From NCBI RefSeq assembly GCF_002214465.1, contig NZ_CP015101.1:1-64000 (forward strand): a stretch of 64,000 bases of DNA, written 5' to 3'. The notes under the pieces were generated by a model. The model made no database searches, was not told where the DNA came from, and saw nothing but the letters and a program-made list of their open reading frames with translations. Positions 10,842-19,545 of the stretch are shown here, in pieces (within the stretch, counting starts at the first letter, position 1; each line of letters opens with the position of its first letter). Source of the stretch: Thermococcus barossii. GTDB taxonomy: Archaea > Methanobacteriota_B > Thermococci > Thermococcales > Thermococcaceae. The translations under genes were made by a program, and so were the position numbers.

Positions 10842-11675
10842 ATGGTACCCCTCAACTATCTCCTGCAATTTATAGAGGAGGACGCTCCCTTTGGAGACGT
10901 CACGAGCGAGGCGGTTATTCCGGAGGAGCTGAATGCAAAGGCCGTAATCCTCGCGAAGGGGGAAGGAATAATAGCGGGCGTTGAGGAAGCCAAGGCCCTC
11001 TTCGAGCACTTCGGGGTTAAAGTGGATGTTAAGAAACGCGACGGAGAGGAAGTTAGGAAGGGTGATACCATCCTCGAGCTTGAGGGCAACGCGAGGGCAA
11101 TACTTCTCGTCGAGAGAACCGCTCTGAACGTCATGGGCAGGATGAGTGGCATAGCGACTGAAGTCAGGAAGCTGGTCGAGAAGGTTAAAGCCGTAAACCC
11201 GAAGATTCGGGTTGCCGGGACGAGAAAAACCCTCCTCAGGCTGATAGACAAGAGGGCGATACTCATCGGCGGCGGTGAGCCTCACCGCTTTTCCCTCAGC
11301 GATGCAGTACTCATAAAGGACAACCACCTGGCTCTTGTCCCCCTGGAAGAAGCTATAAGGCGCGCCAAGGCTTTCTCTGCCTACAAAGTCGTCGAGGTTG
11401 AGGTCGAAACCCTCGAGGATGCTCTCAAAGCGGCAAAGGCCGGGGCGGACGTTGTGATGCTCGACAACATGAAGCCCGAGGAAATAGCCGAGGTTTTGGA
11501 GGCCCTCAAGCGGGAAGGGCTCAGGGAGAGAGTTAAAATTGAAGTCAGCGGTGGAATAACGCCCGAGAACATAGCCGAATACGCGGGGCTCGACATCGAC
11601 GTGATAAGCCTCGGCTACCTCACGCACTCCGTTAAGAACTTCGACGTCAGCCTTGAGATAATTGGAAAGGCCTGA
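10842..11675 (+). CDS. nadC: Nicotinate-nucleotide pyrophosphorylase (quinolinate phosphoribosyltransferase)
   Basis: Converts quinolinate and PRPP to nicotinate mononucleotide with CO2 release. 277 residues. Visible family motifs are EEDAPFGDVTSE near the N-terminus, ERTALNVMGRMSGIAT, AGTRKTLLRLIDKRA, GGGEPHRFSLSDAVLIKDNH, and EVEVETLEDA/VMLDNM/EVSGGI of the barrel. ATG at 10842 follows GGAGGGAAACTTC; an in-frame upstream TTG is less likely. Last of the nad genes, followed by a T-rich stretch. Confidence 0.97.
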   Translation: MVPLNYLLQFIEEDAPFGDVTSEAVIPEELNAKAVILAKGEGIIAGVEEAKALFEHFGVKVDVKKRDGEEVRKGDTILELEGNARAILLVERTALNVMGRMSGIATEVRKLVEKVKAVNPKIRVAGTRKTLLRLIDKRAILIGGGEPHRFSLSDAVLIKDNHLALVPLEEAIRRAKAFSAYKVVEVEVETLEDALKAAKAGADVVMLDNMKPEEIAEVLEALKREGLRERVKIEVSGGITPENIAEYAGLDIDVISLGYLTHSVKNFDVSLEIIGKA

Positions 11676-11683
11676 ACGAAGGC

Positions 11684-11705
11684 TTTTCATCTTTTTCTTT
11701 CTCCA
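11684..11705 (+). terminator. T-rich terminator after nadC
   Basis: CTTTTCATCTTTTTCTTTCT follows the nadC stop by about ten bases, before the pdxS promoter. It is a typical archaeal oligo-T terminator with no clear stem. Confidence 0.45.
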
Positions 11706-11747
11706 TCGATTTCTTTTCGATATCTTTGATGCTTCTCCGCGGCAAGG

Positions 11748-11793
11748 CTTATATTCAAGTTTTTTCTTGAATAGTATTACAAGTCAAAACTTG
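11748..11793 (+). promoter_or_regulatory. pdxS promoter with two palindromes
   Basis: TATA-like CTTATATT lies at 11748-11755 behind GGCAAGG. Directly after it is the inverted repeat TTCAAG-N6-CTTGAA (11754-11771), and near the leader start is CAAGT-N4-ACTTG (11780-11793). Both half-sites share the CAAGT/ACTTG core, and they occupy the region where transcription should start (around 11775). Placement between TATA and start codon would fit repression by a dimeric regulator. Confidence 0.55.
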
Positions 11794-11807
11794 AAATGGT
11801 GGTAGGT

Positions 11808-12815
11808 ATGGAAAGGCTCCAGGTTATTGAGGCTAAGGGCACGGAGAGGCTGAAGCGCGGTTTTGCCAGGATGGTTAAGGGCGGCGTCATAATGGACGTC
11901 ACCAACGCCGAGCAGGCGAGGATTGCGGAAGAGGCCGGTGCAGTTTCTGTCATGGCTCTTCACAAAGTTCCGGCCGATATCAGGAAGGCCGGCGGCGTTG
12001 CCAGGATGGCTCCGATAGAGAAGATCCAGGAGATAATGGACGCGGTGACGATTCCTGTCATGGCTAAGGTCAGGATAGGCCACGTCGCCGAGGCTAGAGT
12101 CCTTGAGGCGCTCAGTGTGGACATGATAGACGAGAGCGAAGTATTAACTCCAGCGGACCCGTTCTTCCACATAGACAAGCGCGAGTTCAACGTCCCCTTC
12201 GTCTGTGGAGCGAGGAATCTCGGGGAGGCCGTCAGAAGGATATGGGAAGGCTCCGCCATGATAAGAACCAAGGGGGAGGCCGGAACCGGCAACATCGTCG
12301 AGGCAGTCAGACACGTTAGGCTCGTCGCCGACAACATAAGGCTCATCCAGCGCATGACGGACGAGCAGGTTTATGCCGTGGCTGAAAAGTTCGCCGAGCC
12401 GTACCTCAGGCTGGCCAGACAGATAAGGGAGATAAGCGGCCTGCCGGAGCAGGTCCTTGAGAACGAGCCCGTTTACGGCCACTACACCTACCGCGAGATA
12501 GTTGACGGCCTCTACAAGATTCTCCTGGAAATAAAGAAGCTCGGAAGGCTGCCCGTAGTGAACTTCGCCGCCGGAGGAGTCGCCACTCCAACCGACGCTG
12601 CCCTGATGATGGGGATGGGTATGGACGGCGTCTTCGTTGGTTCAGGCATCTTCAAGAGCTCCAATCCGGAAAAGATGGCCAGGGCTATAGTTGAGGCCGT
12701 TAACCACTGGGACGAGCCGGACGTTATAGCTGAAATAAGCAAAGAGATCGGCGAGCCCATGAAGGGCCTGGAGATTGAGGAGCTCGAGGTCCGCCTCGAG
12801 GAGAGGGGCGTCTGA
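11808..12815 (+). CDS. pdxS: Pyridoxal 5'-phosphate synthase lyase subunit PdxS
   Basis: Barrel subunit of the PLP synthase complex; makes PLP from ribose 5-phosphate, glyceraldehyde 3-phosphate and ammonia supplied by PdxT. Visible motifs: [39 protein letters not shown] (catalytic lysine region), [11 protein letters not shown], and the C-terminal [14 protein letters not shown]. Preferred start is the ATG at 11808 behind GGTGGTAGGT, giving 335 residues; the ATG at 11796 overlaps the ribosome site. Operon with pdxT. Confidence 0.97.
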   Translation: MERLQVIEAKGTERLKRGFARMVKGGVIMDVTNAEQARIAEEAGAVSVMALHKVPADIRKAGGVARMAPIEKIQEIMDAVTIPVMAKVRIGHVAEARVLEALSVDMIDESEVLTPADPFFHIDKREFNVPFVCGARNLGEAVRRIWEGSAMIRTKGEAGTGNIVEAVRHVRLVADNIRLIQRMTDEQVYAVAEKFAEPYLRLARQIREISGLPEQVLENEPVYGHYTYREIVDGLYKILLEIKKLGRLPVVNFAAGGVATPTDAALMMGMGMDGVFVGSGIFKSSNPEKMARAIVEAVNHWDEPDVIAEISKEIGEPMKGLEIEELEVRLEERGV

Positions 12816-12847
12816 GCTTTTCTTTCTCTATTTCTGGGGGTGAGAAG

Positions 12848-13441
12848 GTGCTCAAAGTCGGAGTTATCGGTGTTCAGGGGGCGGTTAGCGAGCACATCGA
12901 GGCGGTGAAGAGGGCCTTCGAGAGGCTCGGCGTCGAGGGGCAGGCATTCTGGCTGAGGAGGCCCGAGCAATTGAATGCCATTGACGCGATAATCCTGCCT
13001 GGCGGGGAGAGCACGACCATATCTAGGCTGATGCAGAGGAACGGTCTCTTTGAGCCGGTTAGGAAGCTCGGTGGGGAAGGGCTTCCAATAATGGGCACCT
13101 GTGCCGGTTTAATCCTCCTCGCAAAGGAGGTCGAGGGAGCCGTTGAGGGACAGCGCTTTCTGGGGCTCCTCGACGTCAGGGTTAACAGAAACGCCTACGG
13201 CAGGCAGGTGGACAGTTTCGAAGCCCCCTTAAAGCTGTCCTTCAGCGATGAACCGTTCCCGGGTGTCTTCATCCGCGCTCCAAAGATAGTCGAGCTTCTG
13301 GGCGATAAGGTCAAGCCCATAGCCTGGCACGGCGATGAGGTCGTTGGCGTAGAGCAGGGGAACATCATGGGCTTAGCGTTTCATCCTGAGTTAACCGAAG
13401 ACGTGAGGCTGCACGAGCACTTCCTGCGTAAGGCCCTTTAG
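12848..13441 (+). CDS. pdxT: Pyridoxal 5'-phosphate synthase glutaminase subunit PdxT
   Basis: Class I glutamine amidotransferase that feeds ammonia to PdxS. 197 residues. Starts at GTG 12848 after GGGGGTGAGAAG. GVIGVQGAVSEH at the N-terminus, PGGESTTISR, the nucleophile Cys85 in GTCAGLIL, and the C-terminal FHPELTED (His and Glu of the triad) are all present. It lies 32 bases after pdxS and clearly shares its transcript. Confidence 0.97.
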   Translation: MLKVGVIGVQGAVSEHIEAVKRAFERLGVEGQAFWLRRPEQLNAIDAIILPGGESTTISRLMQRNGLFEPVRKLGGEGLPIMGTCAGLILLAKEVEGAVEGQRFLGLLDVRVNRNAYGRQVDSFEAPLKLSFSDEPFPGVFIRAPKIVELLGDKVKPIAWHGDEVVGVEQGNIMGLAFHPELTEDVRLHEHFLRKAL

Positions 13442-13514
13442 TTTGAACATTTTTTCATCAATTTTATCGGGAAAGCTTTTTATTTTTGCCGTGTATCTGT
13501 TCATAGGTGGTAGT

Positions 13515-15515
13515 GTGAGCGAGCTCAAGACGGTCGTGTGTCCCTACTGCGGCTTTGGCTGCAGGCTTCTCGTCGACCCCAGGACGATGAGGGTAAAGCC
13601 GTATAAAGGTGAGCCGAACCGGGGAAAGCTGTGCCCCAAGGGACTCCACGCAACCGAATTTGTTCTCTCGGGGGACAGACTCAAGCGCCCCCTGAGGCGT
13701 GAAGGGGTCAGGATAAGGCCAATAAGCTGGGGGCAGGCGATTGATGAGATAGCCAACCGCCTTCTGGAAATCAGGGAGCTCTACGGCCCAGATGCCGTTG
13801 CGTTCATAGCCTCCTCCAAGGTCAGCAACGAGGAGAACTACCTCCTCCAGAAGATAGCGAGGCTCTTCGGCACCAACAACATCGACAACTGCGCGAGGCT
13901 GTGTCATGAAGCTTCTGTCCATGCGCTCAAGATGGTCGTTGGGGCCGGAACGCAGACCAACCCCTACGAGGATCTGGAGAGATTCGGGGTTATACTAATC
14001 TGGGGCTACAACCCGGCCGAGACCCACCCCGTTGTCATGGACTACATCAGCCGTGCGAAGAAGAACGGAGCGAAGATAATCGTGGTGGACGTGAGAGAAA
14101 CCACGAGCATGGCTTTCGCCGACTACGGGCTGGTGATCAAACCCGGAACCGACATAGCCCTTGCCAACGCAATGATGCACGTGATAATCAGGGAGGAGCT
14201 CTACGATGACGAGTTCATAAGGACGCGGACAACAGGCTTCTCCGAGATAAGGATGGCCGTGAGGAAGTACACACCCGAGTACGCCGAGAAGGTCACGGGG
14301 ATTCCGGGGGAGACGATTCGAAAAGTTGCACGGGAGTTTGCCCTCGCGGGGAGCGGTGCGATAATGTGGGGGATGGGCCTCACCCAGCACGTTTCTGGAG
14401 TGGAGAACGTTCTGGCCGTCATAGACCTCGCTTTGCTCCTCGGGTACATAGGTGAACGCGGCGGCCTCTATCCCATGCGCGGCCAGAACAACGTCCAAGG
14501 CGCTGCATACATGGGTGCCCTCAGTGAGTTCCTGCCCGGCTACGTCCCCCTCACGGATGAGCGCTTCAGGAAGCGCGTGGCGAAGATATGGGGCGTGGAA
14601 GACCTCCCAACGGAGCGCGGTCTCTACCTCACCGAGCTCTGGGAGGCCATCGAGAACGGCGACGTCAGGGCGCTCTACATCGTCGGTGAGAACCCCGCCG
14701 TCAGCGAGGCTAACTTTGCCCGCGTTAGAGAAGCGCTGAGAAAGCTCGACCTGCTCGTCGTCCAGGACATCTTCATGACGAGAACTGCCCGCTATGCCCA
14801 CTACATCCTTCCGGCCAGTGCCTTCTGCGAGAAGGACGGCTCCTACATGAACAGCGAGAGGAGAATCCAGTGGAGCCACAAGGTCTGTGAGCCTCTGGGG
14901 GATTCAAAGCCCGACTGGGAGATTCTGACGATGCTCGGCAGAGCCTTGGGACTTCCGGGGTTTGACTACGCGAGTCTTGAGGAGATAACCGCCGAGTACT
15001 TCCGCCTGTTCCCCGAGCTGGAGGACAGGAGTGTCGAGGAGCTGAAGACCGGGGAGGGCATCTTCCTGCCGAGGAAGAGGCTTCACACATGGGAGTTCTC
15101 AACCCCCGACGGAAAGGCCCGGCTCATAGCGGTGGAGAGGATATCACCGTGGGAGAAGCCGGATTCCGAGTATCCCTTCATCCTGACGACGGTCAGGCTC
15201 ATAAGCCACTATAACACCGGCGAGATGACGCTGAGGAGCCCCTCGCTGGTCCGGTTTATGGGTGAGCCCAAGGTCTTTATGAACACCATGGACGCCCGGA
15301 AGCTCGGCATCGACGACGGGGACTGGGTGGAGATAGAAACGAGGCGCGGCAGGGTGCGCATGAGGGTGAAACTGGGGAAGGTTCCTCCAGGAGTTGTGGC
15401 GGTTCCATTCCACTTCAAGGCCAACAGGCTGACGAGCGAGGCACTGAACAAGGCCGGAACGCCGGAGTTCAAGTTCTCGGCGTGTAGGGTGAGGAAGCTC
15501 GGTAACAATCTTTAA
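13515..15515 (+). CDS. fdhA: Molybdopterin oxidoreductase, formate dehydrogenase alpha-type (FdhA)
   Basis: Molybdo- or tungstopterin enzyme interconverting formate and CO2. With GTG 13515 as start (after AGGTGGTAG) it has 666 residues. A 4Fe-4S motif is formed by Cys9, Cys12, Cys16 and Cys40, with the adjacent Lys42 conserved. NCARLCH places Cys130-His131 where bacterial enzymes have selenocysteine-His, so this is the cysteine form. The C-terminal domain has the pterin-binding MNTMDARKLGIDDGD segment. No electron-transfer subunit, hydrogenase or chaperone gene lies next to it. The TATA-like GCTTTTTATTTTT is at 13475-13487. The neighbouring purine cluster uses formate at PurT and PurP. Family assignment is firm; direction in vivo is inference. 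Confidence 0.88.
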   Translation: MSELKTVVCPYCGFGCRLLVDPRTMRVKPYKGEPNRGKLCPKGLHATEFVLSGDRLKRPLRREGVRIRPISWGQAIDEIANRLLEIRELYGPDAVAFIASSKVSNEENYLLQKIARLFGTNNIDNCARLCHEASVHALKMVVGAGTQTNPYEDLERFGVILIWGYNPAETHPVVMDYISRAKKNGAKIIVVDVRETTSMAFADYGLVIKPGTDIALANAMMHVIIREELYDDEFIRTRTTGFSEIRMAVRKYTPEYAEKVTGIPGETIRKVAREFALAGSGAIMWGMGLTQHVSGVENVLAVIDLALLLGYIGERGGLYPMRGQNNVQGAAYMGALSEFLPGYVPLTDERFRKRVAKIWGVEDLPTERGLYLTELWEAIENGDVRALYIVGENPAVSEANFARVREALRKLDLLVVQDIFMTRTARYAHYILPASAFCEKDGSYMNSERRIQWSHKVCEPLGDSKPDWEILTMLGRALGLPGFDYASLEEITAEYFRLFPELEDRSVEELKTGEGIFLPRKRLHTWEFSTPDGKARLIAVERISPWEKPDSEYPFILTTVRLISHYNTGEMTLRSPSLVRFMGEPKVFMNTMDARKLGIDDGDWVEIETRRGRVRMRVKLGKVPPGVVAVPFHFKANRLTSEALNKAGTPEFKFSACRVRKLGNNL

Positions 15516-15540
15516 AAAGCCCTTTTTTAAACTATTACCC

Positions 15541-15729
15541 ATGTCCAAGGTGATAGTTGCCCTCTATCGTGGGGACGTCCTGATACCCCTTGAAAAGCTT
15601 GACCTTCCCCCCGGTGTCAAGCTGAGGATAAGGATTGAGGGAGTGGAAGGACGGGACGAACTCAAGGAGCTCGGTTATCTAAAACTTCTCCAGGAGGGCG
15701 ATGACGCTGAGGAACTCTTCGAAATTTAG
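15541..15729 (+). CDS. Antitoxin, AF2212-like/DUF104 family
   Basis: 62 residues. The pattern KVIVALYRGDVLIPLEKLDLP followed by a G-x-KL-I-I strand is that of DUF104 antitoxins, short beta-rich proteins encoded before PIN or MazF/PemK-type toxins in archaea. TATA-like ATCTTTAAAAAGC lies about 30 bases upstream, so the mRNA is leaderless or nearly so. The frame ends at TAG 15727-15729, directly abutting the toxin-like reading frame in the same phase. Confidence 0.75.
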   Translation: MSKVIVALYRGDVLIPLEKLDLPPGVKLRIRIEGVEGRDELKELGYLKLLQEGDDAEELFEI

Positions 15730-16059
15730 GCAGGCGACGTTGTCCTGCTCGAACTGCCTTTTACCAACTACGTTGGGAGCAAGCTCCGGCCGGTTCTCGT
15801 GGTCAGCTCCGACGAGCTAAACGCCATAAGTGACGACATCGTTGTGCTCAAAATCACGAGCCAGTCGCACTTCGCCGAGTTCCAGGTTGAACTTTCGGAA
15901 AAGGACCTCGTTTTCGGAAAGCTGAAAAAGAGGAGCTACGTGGACTGTTCGTCGGTCTTCACGGTCGAAAAATCACTCGTGATAAAGTGCATAGCTAGAC
16001 TCAGCGAGGAAAAACTCGATGAGGTCAAGGAGACGCTGAGGAGAACCTTTTCCCTCTAA
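15730..16059 (+). pseudogene. MazF/PemK-like toxin lacking a start codon
   Basis: Endoribonuclease-like toxin frame. Read from 15730 it gives AGDVVLLELPFTNYVGSKLR and then PVLVVSSDE, the conserved N-terminal strand pair of PemK/MazF toxins, and continues to TAA at 16057-16059. The codon before it is the antitoxin stop, and the first ATG, GTG or TTG in frame is the GTG at 15799, beyond the conserved GDVVLLELPF and KLRPVLVV core. So the toxin has either lost its start, is read from a non-standard codon, or once was fused to the antitoxin. The 3' end overlaps purF convergently by four bases. Confidence 0.65.
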
Positions 16060-17390
16060 AACCTGAAGGCCCACTCCGGATACTCGCCGGTGAGGCACGC
16101 CAGGCAGAGGTCTCTCCTCCCCACGGCCTTTTTCAGCCCATCGACGCTGAGGTAAGCCAAACTGTCGGCGCCTATGGTTTTTCTCACATTCTCGACACTT
16201 CCAAAGGCCGCTATGAGCTCGTGTCTCGTCGGGATGTCTATGCCCATGTAGCAGGGATGCCTTATCGGGGGTGAGGCGATCCTCACGTGCACCTCTCTCG
16301 CGCCCGCCCCCCTCAGCATGGCGACGATGCGCTTCATGGTCGTCCCCCTGACGATTGAATCATCGACCAGCACGACGCTCTTCCCCTCAACGACTTCCCT
16401 CACCGGGGAGAGCTTGAGCTTGACTTTCAGCTCACGGTAGAACTGGCCGGGGGTTATGAACGTCCGCCCTATGTAGCGGTTCTTTATCAGCCCCTCGGAG
16501 TAGGGAATCCCGCTGACCTGGGAGAAGCCTAGAGCAGCTGCCCTCCCGGAGTCAGGAACGGCTATAACGACGTCCCCATCTGCCGGGCTCTCCTTTGCCA
16601 ACTCCTGCCCCATTCTAACCCTCGCGAGGTACACGTTTACACCGTCTATGGTACTGTCCGGGCGGGCGAAGTATATGTATTCAAAAACGCAGTGATGGTG
16701 GCTCTCTCTGGCCAAAACCTTGCTCTCAACCCCGTCTTCCGAGACCAGAAAGACCTCCCCGGGCTTCACGTCCCTCACATCATCAACGAAGAGCCTCAGC
16801 GCTGAGTCCTCTGAGGCGAAGTAGTGGCCGTCTCCGTTTCCATAACTCAGCGGGCGAAATCCCACTGGGTCCCTTGCGACGATTATCTTCCCATCTAAGA
16901 GGAACGCAACGGAGTAGGCGCCTTTAACCTCGTTAAAAACCTCCCGCATCGCCTCGAACTCGTCGCCGGTCTCCCTCAGATGCCAGAGGAAAGAAACGCC
17001 GAGAACCTCGGAGTCAACTGAATGACTGAACTTGAGGCCCAGCTTTTCATAGTGTCTCCTGAGGGGAAGGAAGTTAGTGAGGGTTCCGTTGTGGGCAACG
17101 GCTACCCTCTTCCCGCAGCAGACTGCCTCGAGCGGCTGGGTTTCGGTCAGTGAACCGGAGGTTGAATATCGGACGTGGGCTATCGCCGTGCTGGATTTGA
17201 GCTTTGCCAGCTCGCCGTTCCTGAAGACCTCTGAGACGAGTCCTCTCCCCGTCACCGTCCGTATGCGGTGCTTCCACACGCTTATCCCGGCGCTCTCCTG
17301 TCCCCTGTGCTGGAGGGCTATGAGCGCGTAGTAGGCCTTCCTTGCTGCGTTTTCGGTTTTTGCTGCGAAGACCCCGCACTTCTCCCTCAT
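16056..17390 (-). CDS. purF: Amidophosphoribosyltransferase
   Basis: First enzyme of purine synthesis: PRPP plus glutamine to phosphoribosylamine. The 444 residues have an N-terminal Ntn-glutaminase domain whose nucleophile Cys5 ([10 protein letters not shown]) is exposed after removal of a four-residue propeptide, then the phosphoribosyltransferase domain with [30 protein letters not shown] and the C-terminal [10 protein letters not shown] cysteines (cluster or structural) are visible. Divergent from purC; the 160-base gap holds both promoters. Confidence 0.96.
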   Translation of the reverse strand: MREKCGVFAAKTENAARKAYYALIALQHRGQESAGISVWKHRIRTVTGRGLVSEVFRNGELAKLKSSTAIAHVRYSTSGSLTETQPLEAVCCGKRVAVAHNGTLTNFLPLRRHYEKLGLKFSHSVDSEVLGVSFLWHLRETGDEFEAMREVFNEVKGAYSVAFLLDGKIIVARDPVGFRPLSYGNGDGHYFASEDSALRLFVDDVRDVKPGEVFLVSEDGVESKVLARESHHHCVFEYIYFARPDSTIDGVNVYLARVRMGQELAKESPADGDVVIAVPDSGRAAALGFSQVSGIPYSEGLIKNRYIGRTFITPGQFYRELKVKLKLSPVREVVEGKSVVLVDDSIVRGTTMKRIVAMLRGAGAREVHVRIASPPIRHPCYMGIDIPTRHELIAAFGSVENVRKTIGADSLAYLSVDGLKKAVGRRDLCLACLTGEYPEWAFRF

Positions 17391-17465
17391 GATGAATCCC
17401 GCCGTACGATTAACTTAAACATGTTAATTAAATGGGAATCTGATGGCAGTATTTTAGTTTTACGT

Positions 17466-17520
17466 GTTTAAAAGCTTTGCCCATGATTTGCCATTTTTAT
17501 GATAAAATAACCCTTAAATA
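17466..17520. promoter_or_regulatory. Divergent purF/purC promoter region with shared pur motif
   Basis: For purC, TATA TTAAATA lies at 17514-17520. Exactly 24 bases before it begins GCCATTTTTATG (17490), preceded by TTT. An almost identical GCCATTTTAATG stands 24 bases before the purD TATA. Facing the other way, TTTAAA at 17467-17472 in the context AAGCTTTTAAACACG could be the purF TATA. The conserved distance suggests a factor bound beside TBP/TFB. Confidence 0.55.
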
Positions 17521-17552
17521 GCCTAAAATTTTACACAAATATGGTGAAGCCC

Positions 17553-18245
17553 ATGCAGGTTTATGAAGGTAAGGCCAAGAAGGTTATCCCGCTCGACGAT
17601 GGAAAGGTCATAATGGAGTTCAAGGACGATGCTACAGCTTTCGACGGCAAGAAGAAGGCCCAGTTCAAGGGGAAGGGCTGGCTCAACGCCCAGATAAGCG
17701 CGGTTCTCTTCAAGGTCCTCGAGGAGAAGGGGGTTAAGACCCACTTCATAGGCGTCGCCGGTGAGAACAGGCTCATCGTTGAGAGGCTTGAAATGTACCC
17801 GCTTGAAGTTGTCGTCAGGAACGTCGTTGCCGGCAGCCTTAAGAAGCGCCTTCCGCTTGAGGAGGGAACCGAGCTGCCGGAGCCAATAGTCGAGCTCTAT
17901 TACAAGGACGACAGCCTCGGCGACCCGATGATAAACCACCACCACGCAAAGATTCTTGGCGTGAGCGAGGAGGAGATTAGGGAGATGGAGCGCATTGCCC
18001 TTAAGGTTAACGATGTCCTGAGGGAGTACTTTGCCGAGCGTGGAATCATACTGGTCGACTTCAAGCTGGAGTTTGGCAAAAACGGGAGGGGCGAGATAGT
18101 GCTCGGCGACGAGATAAGCCCGGACACCTGCCGCTTCTGGGACGCGGAGACAAAGGAGAGCCTCGACAAGGACGTTTTCCGCTTCGACAGGGGCGACCTC
18201 ATCAACGCCTACGAGGAGCTGTACAGGAGGCTTACGGGGGCTTAG
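17553..18245 (+). CDS. purC: Phosphoribosylaminoimidazole-succinocarboxamide synthase
   Basis: Ligates aspartate to CAIR with ATP to give SAICAR. 230 residues from the ATG at 17553, which follows GGTGAAGCCC; the ATG at 17541 is part of that ribosome site. Motifs: YEGKAKKVIP, FKDDATAFDGKKK, RMYPLEVVVRNVVAGS-like (EMYPLEVVVRN), LVDFKLEFG, and GDEISPDTCRFWD. The 3' end overlaps the small opposing gene 18232-18393. Confidence 0.97.
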   Translation: MQVYEGKAKKVIPLDDGKVIMEFKDDATAFDGKKKAQFKGKGWLNAQISAVLFKVLEEKGVKTHFIGVAGENRLIVERLEMYPLEVVVRNVVAGSLKKRLPLEEGTELPEPIVELYYKDDSLGDPMINHHHAKILGVSEEEIREMERIALKVNDVLREYFAERGIILVDFKLEFGKNGRGEIVLGDEISPDTCRFWDAETKESLDKDVFRFDRGDLINAYEELYRRLTGA

Positions 18246-18393
18246 CCTCGTAGGTTATCCAGACGGTGTAACAGCCCTTTTCGTCTTCCTCCACCACTAT
18301 TTTCCTCAGCCGGATTCCGTACTCACTCACACCTTTTTCCACGACGGCCGGCAGGTTCTCAAGGAATGCCTTCTTCTTTACGGTTAGCTCCAT
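18232..18393 (-). CDS. 53-residue conserved-looking protein downstream of purM
   Basis: Not recognised. ATG at 18393 follows GGTGGTCCC (ideal spacing), and the frame (MELTVKKKAF ... GCYTVWITYEAKPP) runs 53 codons to TAA at 18232-18234. It begins 30 bases after purM on the same strand, so it is probably cotranscribed. The composition is alternating charged and hydrophobic residues, consistent with a small alpha/beta fold (helix then two strands). One cysteine. The tail overlaps the end of purC by 14 bases. Confidence 0.65.
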   Translation of the reverse strand: MELTVKKKAFLENLPAVVEKGVSEYGIRLRKIVVEEDEKGCYTVWITYEAKPP

Positions 18394-18423
18394 GGGACCA
18401 CCGAAAAAAGTTGGGGGAGGGGC

Positions 18424-19428
18424 TTAAAGCCTTACCCCGTAGTTCTCAACGATTATCCCCCGCTCCTCCCTGACCGTTCCCAGCTCAAAGCTCTCAAAGT
18501 GTTTGCCGAGAATATCGAGGGCTTCTTCTTTCTCCTTCGGCGGGACTATCGCTATCATGCCAACGCCCATGTTGAAAACCCTGAACATCTCCTCTAGGGG
18601 GACGCCGTTCTCGTGGACGAGCTTGAATATACCATCAATGGGTGGCATCTTCAGCCTGAAGCCGTAGCCCGTGAGGCGCTTGAGGTTGGTCAGCCCGCCC
18701 CCGGTTATGTGTGCTAACCCGTGAACCTCAACGCTTTCCAGCAGCTCAAGAACTGCCCTCACGTAAATCCTCGTCGGCTCCAGGAGCCACTCCCAGAGCT
18801 TCCTGCCCCCGTACTCGTAGTCGAGGCCGTATTTAGGGATTAGAAGCTTCCTTGCAAGGGTCAGGCCGTTGGAGTGGATTCCCGAACTCGCTATGCCAAT
18901 AACCGCATCGCCGGGCTCTATCTTCCCTCCAGTGATGACCTTCTCCCTATCCACCACGCCGATAGCGGTTCCCGCCAAGTCGAGGCCGTTTATCAAATCG
19001 GGCATAACCGCCGTTTCCCCGCCGACTATCGCTATTCCCGCCTGTCTTGCCCCCTCGTGGAGGCCCTTTGCTATTTCCCCAAAAACCTTCTCGTCCGGCT
19101 CCTTTACGGCAAGATAATCGACGAGAGCAACCGGCTCCGCCCCAACGCAGAGCAGGTCGTTCACGTTCATGGCTATCATGTCTATCCCTATCGTGTCGAA
19201 CTTTCCAACGGCCTCAGCAACGAGCACCTTGGTTCCAACTCCATCGGTCGTCATAGCAAGGTAGAAGTCACGGAAGTCAAGTAAAGCTGCGTAATGGCCG
19301 AGGTTCTCGGCCGGTTCGCCGGGTTTTCCTCTCCTGAACTCGAAGGTCGCTTTTGCGAGGTCTATAAGTCCCCTCAGCGCTTGGGAGGTTTTTTCGTCAT
19401 CAACTCCAGCCTGGGCGTAGGTCAGCAT
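18424..19428 (-). CDS. purM: Phosphoribosylformylglycinamidine cyclo-ligase (AIR synthetase)
   Basis: Closes the imidazole ring: FGAM plus ATP to AIR. From the ATG at 19428 (GGTGATGCTC before it) the protein has 334 residues beginning [14 protein letters not shown]. Motifs: [13 protein letters not shown] (ATP/substrate loop), [39 protein letters not shown], and [16 protein letters not shown]-like AAACCTTTTAAGC lies about 50 bases upstream. It transcribes away from purT. Confidence 0.97.
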   Translation of the reverse strand: MLTYAQAGVDDEKTSQALRGLIDLAKATFEFRRGKPGEPAENLGHYAALLDFRDFYLAMTTDGVGTKVLVAEAVGKFDTIGIDMIAMNVNDLLCVGAEPVALVDYLAVKEPDEKVFGEIAKGLHEGARQAGIAIVGGETAVMPDLINGLDLAGTAIGVVDREKVITGGKIEPGDAVIGIASSGIHSNGLTLARKLLIPKYGLDYEYGGRKLWEWLLEPTRIYVRAVLELLESVEVHGLAHITGGGLTNLKRLTGYGFRLKMPPIDGIFKLVHENGVPLEEMFRVFNMGVGMIAIVPPKEKEEALDILGKHFESFELGTVREERGIIVENYGVRL

Positions 19429-19545
19429 GAGCATCACCGCCGATAGTTCTCGAGCATGCTTAAAAGGTTTGTCATCTTCCTGCTTAAAAAGACTTAAATA
19501 TGAGCAATTTTTAACATCTTAACGTCAAAACTTGAGGTGATCCTT

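Noticed and set aside
15727-15729. In-frame TAG between antitoxin and toxin read as pyrrolysine
   Set aside because: No pyl genes are in the window and Thermococcales are not known to use pyrrolysine; lost start or unusual initiation is simpler.
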